Shown here: one piece after another, positions 35,400 to 45,800 of the stretch | How the letters are laid out: each line of letters starts with the position of its first letter | Position numbering within the stretch: position 1 is the stretch's first letter | NCBI GenBank assembly: GCA_028274465.1 | Contig: CM051456.1 | Span: 5,643,545-5,707,544 of the forward strand | Source: Plantago ovata | Lineage: Eukaryota > Streptophyta > Magnoliopsida > Lamiales > Plantaginaceae | Length of the DNA stretch: 64,000 bases | Direction: 5' to 3' | The notes under the pieces: generated by a model | Told to the model about the DNA's origin: nothing | What the model saw: only the letters and a program-made list of their open reading frames with translations | Databases searched by the model: none | Made by a program: the position numbers and the translations under genes

Positions 35400-37985
35400 A
35401 GCAGCAGGGACGATCCACTATTTGGCGTTCGGCTATTCGGGGAGGCAAATTTTTAAAAATCAATAATATTACCTAAAAAATCATTTTAAACATTTTTTTA
35501 GGGGACCCCACATTACCCACCCCTGATGGCCTGAGCCTGACCCCCGGACTATTTGTTCATGGATGCATAATGCATGATGTCAAACAATGCGTACAAGGGT
35601 TTGAAGTTTTTAGTGTTTCAATTCGAGTTCACATCAGTTGGACTCTAACTCTATATATATACAATCCGTGTCGTTATAACTTCACCACCTTATATATAAC
35701 TCCCAAACTCTTAAAGACCCCATAATTTTCAGGTAAGACTCTATTATCTTCATTTTATAAAAACTCTCTTCGTTTGAAAAAACATTTATTTCAATTATAT
35801 TCAGTTATTTTTAGATGAAAAGTATAGTGCATAACAAAAAAGAATTTAACAAAATTCATACGAGAAATTATTATTGTCGGTCATCCTTATCTATAACAAA
35901 CAATCAAACAATCATGAATTTTAAAACGTTGTGTTGCTACATACACAATGGACAAGCAAATCTTAGACCGGGAATAAGAAATTTCACCTAGACCACTTTC
36001 TTTTTTATTTTGGCATTATTATGTAACTACTAACTACCAGTCATTAGTTGGTTTGATCATACAAGTAATAGAAAACAAAGGTTGATTGATTAATTTGATT
36101 GGTTAGTTATATGGACAAGAAAGGAGTGAAATTGACCAAAGAGACCTTGAATAAGAATTAAGAACAAATGCAATGAAGAAGAGCCGCCAGCTATGGGATT
36201 CTATGTAGAACATGCCTCTTTCTTACTTACTGGGTGCATGATTGATTATATTATATTTCAACCTAATCAATTAACACTGAGAATACAAGATTCGGTTCAA
36301 ACTTAAAATTAGTCGTATTGTATTGTACTATCGGATTAGCAGCCAGACTTTTCCAGAATTATTGAATCGCAAGTTAGAAAATTAGTATCGTGTTCACGAG
36401 AATCATTTTATAGCAAGTTACAAAAGGCACGTTGACATGTGTATTGTTTATTACACATTTTACAGTCGTATTTTGAAATGAGAGATAATCACACATAAGG
36501 TCATAACTATGAGTACGTCATGGTGAACAACGCAAAAGAAATTTCGGTCAAAATTTGATTCGAGCTTGAGCTAGGTTAACACGGGCTTCGTCATGAAACT
36601 TAACTTGGTTTCGATCAAGTCACGAATACTTTGGAAAAAAATTGATTACTCGTGAACATATGTAAGTAATGAGTATATATATAATTTTAAAGTTCGACAA
36701 AGAGCGTGTTCGAGATCGACTTGACTTTAATGAGATGATAAAGTGATCGATAAAATACACTTTCAACTCAATTAACACTCCTAGTCATAAATCAGAGTTG
36801 TTTAAGTATGATTTGTCCATCATTAGGTAAAAAGAAATCAAACATGCATATACTATTGGTGTATGCTAAAAACGCAGTTCAAATGTTTGGAAAAGAAAAA
36901 AAAAAAATGAAATTAAAGGTACCTTCTTGGTATCTCACGCGAGAAGAACACTTTGCAATGCTTCAATTTAGATAGTGGAACTTAGGTATTTGAGACCAAT
37001 TGCCACCCCTGAACTATTTTGTGTTGAATCGTTTGAGTATAATAAATTATTCAGATATAGCACTAGAGTATTCGATAAATAATTCCACACTAGTTGTTGA
37101 GGGTTTTTTATTGATCAGAGCCTCAGAGATTCTAGCGTGTTCAATAAATAATTTTACACTAGTTAAGGTTTTTTAATTGGCCACACCGTTATTTTCTAAT
37201 TAAATTAATTAATATTAATTGCAATAATAATAATATTGTTAGACTCTACTTGAAAATTGAATTTATATTTTTAATAATATAGAAAAATAATACCCCTATG
37301 GATTTGTAATAAATCAAACAACTAAATTTTCAATTAAATTGATTTGTAATAATTAAGTAAAAATGCACTTGATCTGAATCAAATACTTTAAATTTTCAAT
37401 TAAATCAAACAATTAACTTTTTCAGACAAATCAAATAGGAAATTAACTCGTGGACGTGATGTATTGAACTTGACCTGTCATGTGGCTAGTTAGTCGAGCA
37501 TAGTAGACCGAGTTCGACTTGTTAGGAGTACGAGTAAAATTTTAGGCTCGAGCTCAAGTAATTTTTTTTTTATTTTTTTTTTATTTTTGTTTTTTTTTTG
37601 TATTCGAGCTAGAACCTAATTCATGAAAAGAAAAGGAAAAATATTGCGAGCCCTATCGAGTCTAGAAGGGTATGAAGGAATGTGTGGTTTATCTGAGTCT
37701 TATCCAGTCGAGCCCAAGGCAATCGAGTCTAAAAATAAACTCAAGTGAGACGTGAATCACACCGGGATCATTTAAAGTCTCCATACTTGATAGGTTTCTA
37801 GTGTGACTGTGCCAGCCAATCCGACTCCCCGCTCCTGGGTCTTGTACCGGTTACCAATCATCAAGGTAGCCTATATTGAACCAGGCCAGGCTAATTGAAA
37901 AAAGGTGCACCCACCGGGTCGAATCGAATTGAATCGAATATCACCATTAGTATCAGTCACAGTCAGGAGAAAAATAACCAAAGGA
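35400..37985. other. intergenic, no gene seen
   Basis: 35560-36480 is the end of segment B. A foreign stretch at about 35405-35550 (GGGACGATCCACTATTTGGC to CCTGACCCCCGGAC) is absent from segment A and may be a truncated insertion. 36540-37760 is AT-rich with scattered TCGAG/GAGCTTGAG words as in 31503-32060. No coding region is supported. Confidence 0.4.
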
Positions 37986-38761
37986 ATGGAAAGAGGTCAC
38001 AAAGAAGACGACGATGACAATCGGAGAGAAGCTGCCATAGCTTCCTCACCTGCTCTTCGCCCTAATTTCAAACCCAAGCCTGGTCTCTCCGAGTCTCAGC
38101 TCTCCAAGTTCCAGGTTAGCTTCTCCACTGCAATTGCAATTTGCTTCCCGATTTGATCCTGGATGAATGTACACCTTAGAACCCTAGTTATTTTTCACGC
38201 TATGATCGTCTAATTGATAGTATAATTCATCATCATTAATCAAATAGTTTCGGTTTTCTTATCTCCTTTAATCTGTTTTGTTTTAGTACATATTTCATAT
38301 TTGTGCTTTCTGGTAATCATGGCAATTCAGGTGTTATTGTTGTTAATTTGTTCGTTGTTGATTTAGGAATTGCACAAGAGGCGGTTACAAATCAAAGCCA
38401 AGTCTAAAGTAAATAAGAAACCCAAAGGTTTTGCTGATGGGAAAAGCAAAACTCATAGGAAAACCATTGAAACTAATGAATGCAATGATGGAGAGCCTAG
38501 TCGACCCGTTGGGGATTCGTTGACTGATCCAAGCGCGTTAAATGGAGCACCGGCGATCACTTCTAGGACTAAACACGAAGTAGATGGGAATTCGGCCATA
38601 AAACAGCGCAGGAAATTGCACTGGGGGTACTATTTTGGATATGTTTCTGTTTTGTTATCAGATATCTATGTGAGATTAACAGGAGTATTGATATACGTAC
38701 TTTTCACTGAACTTGTAGGCTTGACGTAAAAGAACGGTGGGAACGGAAGTCCAATATGTAA
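37986..38761 (+). CDS. small conserved plant protein of unknown function
   Basis: Three exons, 143 aa: 37986-38114, 38367-38626, 38719-38761, with GT-AG borders and matching phases (0, then 2). The first ATG in frame is at 37986; the frame further upstream is open but has no ATG. The protein is hydrophilic and basic: MERGHKEDDDDNRREAA, then SESQLSKFQELHKRRLQIKAKSK across the first splice site, and a C-terminus LHWGLDVKERWERKSNM. I recall that last motif as typical of an uncharacterised plant family. The basic stretches could give nuclear targeting (inference). The last exon codes for only 13 residues. Confidence 0.75.
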
Positions 38762-39263
38762 AGAGGGTGCCAATATGGAGCCAAGACCGAGCAATTATTA
38801 CGAATTGGATTTGGCTGCTAAATGGGCATATGATCACAGGTGCGGGAGCTTAGACGCATATATTTGTTACTGAAAATCGCCACATGTCTATTGAGTCAGC
38901 TTTACCCATGTGAATCATAGCCGCCCTGCTGCTTATTTCTGTCATTTTGATGTATGGAATCTCTTTTGCAGCCCTTCTATATTAGAGCATGACTTGTTAA
39001 GTATGTTCCATCTTTCGTAGGAATATATCTACTTGCCTACTAGTTACCTTTGTTCATGCCAGCTGCACAATGCAATGCATCATTCTCTATTCTAACTTAT
39101 CCATGGTATTTATCTTATATTGGCTAATGGCTACTGTGCTAATATAGTCCGGTGTTTTAACTTCTCGATGCCAAAGTATATAAACTTCCAGAAAAGAGGT
39201 GTAATTTCAGTGTTTGTGACGACATAATGAATCCGAAGGTACAGGGTTTAAATGAAAAAAGCA
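38762..39263. other. convergent spacer
   Basis: 3' flanks of the small plus-strand gene and the minus-strand glycosyltransferase. No gene seen. Confidence 0.4.
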
Positions 39264-40649
39264 TTACTCAAAACCTAGAACTGAAGAAGCTAACGTTAAC
39301 AGTACCTTTGTAGAACTAGGCAGGAATTTCCTACCAAAAAGGTGACATACATTGCTTACATCTCCATTGTATGTGCACTTTGACCCGTACCGGATTTGAT
39401 TCAACAACTTAACGTTCACATCACTCCACCCAAATTTGCTAGGATGAGGTCCGTCTTTTGGCCAATGAACCCATGTAATACTCCTGTTAGAGTTCATCTC
39501 TGGAAAAAGAATATTCACTAAGGTTGGTAAATAGTGTTCGTCACTGTAACAAGGCTTGTGGCAATATTCTTGAAATAGCCGGTAGTATTTACGGTCGGAA
39601 ACAATAGCAATGGCGAGATCACGGTGGATCTCGAACCATTGGGACCCTTTCCGCCACTGCTCAATGGTGATCATGGGCCACATTTTCTGATTGTATCGGC
39701 CTCGGCCCATTATCCGGGGATCATCAAATGACCCCAAGAAGCTGTAGTTTGTGCCCATTAGGTAATTGTAGATGGTGGTGAAGTTGAATACAGGAATGCA
39801 TGAATCTGAAAGTAGAACAAATCTTTGGTTGGATGAGTCCATAAGGGCATTAGCAAGAAGCCTTCTTTCAGCATCTATCATCGATATTGTACCCCAATGT
39901 ACAGGCTGCAAAGAATCAAAGAATAAGTGTGATGGAACCATATTTAAGTATTCTTAGTATGAATGCAGAACACATGTATTAAGCGTCAAATTTGAAACAA
40001 ATTAATGTGTTTGGAGTTTGGAATCATGTTCAACCCCAAATTCTAATTGACCCAATATATGGCCTAATAGTTTTAGCATTGCCCTGAAACTAAGTTTAAA
40101 ATCAACCTGACTAGAAATTCTTCTACCATGAAAAGGAGAATCTAGTGGCATTGACTCATTGTATGAGGGATGAGTATGAACGTAGATGGAATACAACCCC
40201 TCATGCCCCCTGAAAAACCTCTCCCACAAAGGTGCAAGTGGCAATGGCCCTGGCGTCAAGAACATCAACGCCACTTTTGGGACTAATGTCTTTTGTTGAG
40301 AAAACTTAACTTGTGTAAGTACTCTCAAGAACAATTCAGCATCACTCATATTGTCTATGAGAGAGTATCTCCTGTTCTGCAAATAAGTAGCATTTTCTAG
40401 AGGCCAAGGTGGTGGTGAGGGAGGTTTTAATGGTTCTTGCAGCTCCACATAGTTTGGTTCATGGTGTAAGAGTGGTGATTTTGACATTGATAAGGGAAAG
40501 AGGAGCGGGAGGGATGAAATGGGGAAGAAATGAAGTTTAGGATATAAACTGGTCAATACTATACCAATTGATACACCTATGGTTAGCAGAAAAAATAGAT
40601 GCAATAAACGATTATAAAGAGTATGGGTTTTGGAGACAACAAGAATCAT
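39264..40649 (-). CDS. DUF266 / core-2/I-branching-type (GT14-like) glycosyltransferase
   Basis: Two exons, 40649-40107 and 39905-39264, 394 aa, phase 0 at the splice (donor CAG|GTTG, acceptor GCAG). It is a type II membrane protein: a short cytosolic N-terminus, one hydrophobic segment ([22 protein letters not shown]), then a proline-rich stem and the lumenal domain. Family motifs are [74 protein letters not shown] and [10 protein letters not shown]. The family acts in the Golgi, probably on cell-wall glycans (BC10-like members are known); the exact acceptor is unknown. A duplicate first exon lies upstream at 41183-41772. Confidence 0.88.
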
Positions 40650-41182
40650 TGTAATGTGTAGAGAACTGTTATTCTAAACTCTAGTGTTGATAGTTACTAG
40701 ATTTATAAGGCTAATAAAAGTAAAGATCAAAACTTTGGAAGTACTTTTTGGGTTTGCATTAGTTGAATCTTTGTTGAGATTGCTATAATTACAATATCTT
40801 TGTAATTTGACTACTAGCAGTATTGAGGTGTAAACTAAGCAAAGTGCTCCATGCCTATGCTTTCAGGAAAAACACTTGTTTGACTAACATTATATTTTAT
40901 AATGCTGTTCTATGACATGCACTTTAGGACAAACACTTTCATGAAAATACACTCCAGAAAAATGAGTACGCACCCAAGAGCGTAAATCTGGGACAAATTT
41001 TACTGAAAAATGATGAGGTGAATTACAAAGAGGATTAAATCCTGGATGATTTGTTGTTTTAATGGAGAAATAATCAATTGCAGCGTGGTATAAATCTGTC
41101 ACAATATCTATAGACTCGTGCGAATCAACTTCTGTTCTTAACAAAATTTCAAACTGGCGATTTCCAAGTGAAACAACTGACC

Positions 41183-41772
41183 TGGCTGGGAATACTACTG
41201 CCATGGAAGGGAGAATCTGCAGGCATAGATGTGTTGTAGGAGGGATGGGAATGAACGTAGATCGAATACAAATTGTCGTAATCTTTGAAGAACTTGTTCC
41301 ACAGAGGAGCATGGGGCAATGGACCTGGCGTCAAGAACATGAAGGCCACTTTTGGGATAACATTTTCGGAACCATAATCAACTTCTGTAAGTACTTTCAC
41401 AAACAGTTCTTCATCACTCATATTGTGCCTTAGAGATGGTGTCTTATTCTTTGTGTGAACTGATCTTTCATTTGATACAGTGGTTACTATCTGAACTATG
41501 GGTTGCGGTGGTGGTTGTGCTACCAAGTGTTGAGGCCGAGATGATGGTAGCCGCACAGATGGAACCAAGATTGATGCTTGTGTTGAAAGTGAAGGAAAGG
41601 TGGCGAATGGAGAGGAGAAGCTAAGTTTGAGGCAAATGCTGCATGCGATCCCGATTGAGAAGCCTATGACGAAAAGAATTGGATGAAAGAAACGAGCTGA
41701 GACAGGTTGGGATTTCGAAAACATCTTGAGGAAACAGTACTTCTGTTCATTGAGAGTTAGTGTTTTGATCAT
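41183..41772 (-). pseudogene. orphan first exon of a second DUF266 glycosyltransferase
   Basis: An open exon encodes a diverged version of exon 1 of the gene at 39264-40649: membrane anchor (FFHPILFVIGFSIGIACSICL), Pro-rich stem, [64 protein letters not shown]. It ends with a good donor, CCAG|GTCAG, phase 0. No second exon follows before the neighbouring gene's own exon 1; the 300 bp after the donor are open in another frame but do not resemble the family. It is either a truncated tandem copy or an alternative first exon spliced to 39905-39264. Listed as pseudogene with that caveat. Confidence 0.65.
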
Positions 41773-41779
41773 TGTATGT

Positions 41780-42838
41780 TGTAGAATCTAATCTGTAGCT
41801 GTATAAAGCAAATTGTGTACAACAGAGTGAATAAGACACAGCATTGTGAAAAAAGCATGCAAGTTCCGTTTAATTGCACAAGTTAACTCGTGGTTTAGCT
41901 TGTCTATGGTTTTTACCACGTTGCTTTTCCTTGGTGATTTGTTTGCTAAAAAGACATCGGATCTGGAGATTCACGAGAACTTGATTGTGATGATTTGGTT
42001 AAATTTGTTAAAAGATCCAGTTATTTGATTCATATCGCCAAATATATCTGCAAGACTGTTGTTTTAATGTGAAGAGATATTCATATCATTAATTAAGTTG
42101 TACACATATGGTAGTAGTATTTTGTATATGGTCAAGATTTGGGTTCTTTACTGTGTTAAAAGTTTATGCGTATAATCCATTTACAACATAATTATTATAC
42201 TAATTAAAGTAAAATTTAAAATATAAAAGCAAAAAAATATATCTCTAACATAATATATGTAAGTAATTTTTTTTAATATTCAAGTAAAATTTAAAGAATT
42301 TAAAATATAAGAAAAAGAAAACACACTCATATTATATTTGACTCTATATGTTCTTCTCATTTTACAGAATCCCTAATATATTAAAGTAAACTTAAAACAT
42401 GATAGGAAAAAGAAAATAGGAAAAAGAAAATGTATCTCTACTATACTTCTTCTCATCTCTAATATACTTCTCTTTTTAAGTAAAATTTACAATATAAACG
42501 AGAAAAATTATACTGGCTCCCTCCGTCCGGCAAAACTGGCACGTAGTTTAGGAGGAATGAAACAGGCTCGCTCCGTCAGGCAAAACTGGCACGTAGTTTT
42601 AGAGGAAAAATTGCTACTTCATTTTGCATGATCATAAATTCCGGAATAAGTTTTATTAAAGATAAGAGATCAAGTCACATTTGCAGTTTAATACTTCTTA
42701 CATTGAACTGCCTGGAATACAACCCTCTTGACACAGTGACATGGCGTCCTACTGATTATAGTAAATTTCACGTTAAGGAAAGCAAAACTTCAGGTAGACT
42801 GTAGAACTAAGCCGCTTTTGCTAATGTCTCTAATGATC
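41780..42838. other. intergenic, no gene seen
   Basis: 41846-42100 resembles 31075-31330. At about 42515-42598 a 50-bp unit with CTCCGTC-GGCAAAACTGGCACGTAGTTT occurs twice; it looks like duplicated Stowaway ends. No coding region. Confidence 0.45.
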
Positions 42839-45800
42839 TTAGACGGCTGTACTCAAGGCACGTTCTATTTCCTCCAATGATCGACCCTTGGTTTCCACAA
42901 CGTTACCACCTATGTACATCACTGCAAGCAGACAAACAGACGCAAAACCCAGGTACACTGTACTGATTCCAAACTTGTTTACCACGCTCAAGAAGTACAA
43001 TCCAATGATGAAATTGGATATCTGTTCAGATGAAATAAGCAATTAACAGCAGGATTCATTTCATGAACTCAACCCAAATACAACATGCGAAAGTGAGGTG
43101 AAAATGTTATGGCAGAATTTTGCTTACCCAATGCATGCCCAAAGACAAGGCCACTGCTTTTGCTCTGATTCTGGAGGCAAAAATTTCTGGAAGTAGAAGG
43201 GCAGGCACAGGCCCAGCACCAAGAGAAAAGGATAACACATAGCTGCAAAAGGAATATGATGTGTTAATCCAGCGAGCATATATAATACTCCAAGTTCCAG
43301 TTGCAAGAAATTGAAAAATATTACTTATCAAGAGGTTCAAGCAAATGATACTTACAGAACGGTGCCAAGGACAGCTAGTGGGCCTGAATATGGAGCCAGG
43401 GCCTTCCAAGTGAATGAAACGGAAAGTAGCAACATGGAAGCAGCCTTTATAATCAGAAAAACAGATATATATTAGTATCACAGCAAACAAAGAAAGATAA
43501 CGATGATAAATTTTGTTAAAATTAGTGATCCTAATTTGCTACCAGTGCTTCAACATGACTAATAGTAGTACTTTAATAGGTCGGTTCAGATATAGACCAA
43601 CCCAGTCACACAGTCATGGGTTTGGATTTCCCGATAGGGTCACGTAATTTGGGAATTGGCTCAAAAACTTATCCAATAAATAGAGAATCATCTTTTCCCA
43701 ACTAACTGATCACCATAATATGTTTTTCCAACAGAAGTGAACATAATAAGAAAAATTGCACCCCAGATGTAACTATATTAGATAATACCATTCCGCCAAA
43801 GCTTGTGAGTAGAAGACTTTTCCTTCCTTGCTTGTCCATCAATGAGGAAGCCACAGTTGTACCTAGAAGAAAATAGTTCTGAATGAGGAACCAAGCACAT
43901 AGCAACAAACAAAAATAAGCAACAACCACTACTAAATTACGAACCAATAACGTTGGCTGCGCCAACCAAAGCACTGGCAGCGACATCCGATGTAATCCCA
44001 GCAGCTCGGAAAACAGCCGTTGAATAGTAAACAACAGCATTTATCCCAGCAAGCTGCTGGAACAAGAACAGAGCCGCACCAACACTGACAACTGCAGTAA
44101 AACATGTGGTAGTACATATATTAATTATTGGCTGATACGATGATGGAATACATTGACTTTAATTCTTTCTTAAGTTAGCTAGTAATGAAAACTGAGCGAT
44201 TAATGATCCGTCCCTCTTGCCAGCGTCATTAGGGGGAATAAAACCATAAAATGCAAAATAAATCATTTTGGTTGACTTCTCCATGTACCTTTCCTGTAAC
44301 GGCTACTAAAAAGATCAAACCAACCAGCTTCTGGTTCAGAGGATCCTTTGCCTGATGCAGCCAAATCACCCATTATCTCAACAACTCTTTCTTTTCCAAA
44401 TAGCCTTTTAACAGAGATTTCAGCTTCTGAAATCTTTCCTTGCTGAGATACAAATCCTTTTCTTTATCATTATTTACCACCGTGATTGTGCTCAATGCAA
44501 ATAATTAATTCCTTTTTTATATTTAAGAAACAAGTACGGAACTGAACCTGATAAAGCCATCGCGGGCTCTCTGGAGATAATCCCATTCCGAGTGCCAACA
44601 GTACAGAAGGAACAAGTGCAATACCAAACATTGTCCTCCACCTTGTACAACAGAGAGGAAAATGATAAGGACAAGATAAATTCACATTTAAAAATACGAG
44701 GATAAACTAAGAATGTTCTTGATGGAATATTACAGAGAACAACCAACCACATATACTGGTCACTGTGCAAACATGAAAATGATACCTACTGCACTTACGT
44801 TGAAAAATATTATGTGCTAGCAACGTTAATTGACATAACGCTGAGCCAAAATAGCTATCAACCTCTGCAGAAGTAACTACTGGCAAGAAGTTCCAATGTG
44901 AAAGTTAAAACCATAACAACAATTGGGTTGGCAACTCAGTGGATATCTTTATCAACAATAACATCGAGTTGCATTCTAGTTTCGCAATACTTTCAACACA
45001 AATTCGTTTGAAAATCTCACTTGACTACTTGGCAATATGCAAAAGAGCAAAATTGGACCTAGCCATGAGTCATGAGAAGTAAAATCAGAGGACAATTAAT
45101 GGTGAGATTTCTTTGTCCAATGTAATAATGAGCACCCAACAGATTTATTTATTTCTTTGGTGCACGGGAGGAGGGATCTCAAACCCCAGACCTCTTGCAT
45201 AGACTCACTCCCCGTCACCACAACTCAGAACTTAGAAAGTATAGCGCACTTTTGCAATTTGCTTTGCAAAAAATCCTATCAATTAGGAAATAAGGCTGAA
45301 CATGTAAAACATGAGCTCTGAAACCATGATTATCGGTCTTGTGGTTGGGTGTGTAGTGGATTTGGGCCCACCACTTTGATTTAAAAAAAGAAAAGAAAAA
45401 AAAACGAAGAGGAGATAATAAATTCATAATGATCGCCCCTTGGCCAACCTCCAACCAGCTTGGAGGTTGGTCAATGTTGGGTGGATATGTAGGTTGGTCT
45501 AAATATAATTTACAAGTCCAATACTCCATATCCACCCAACATTGACCAACCTCCAGGTTGGAGGTCGGCCAATGTTTAATTTTTCCTTTTTTTTTTAATC
45601 AAATTGGTGGGGCCAAGCCCACCACATACCCAGCCACAAGACCGATAATCATGGTCTAAGTGTCTAACAGAAGAGTGGGTGATATAAACAAAACATTGAG
45701 CTTATAATATTATTCCCTTCTTTTTTCTAAGTAAAGTTTAAGGTTTCAACACACATATTAAGGAGAGATTTCACTTATTATTTACTCAAATCATCATATT

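Noticed and set aside
40890-41312. 140-aa minus-strand ORF considered as the missing second exon of the duplicate glycosyltransferase
   Set aside because: Its sequence shows none of the family's exon 2 motifs ([20 protein letters not shown]), and part of it is a shifted frame of the first exon.
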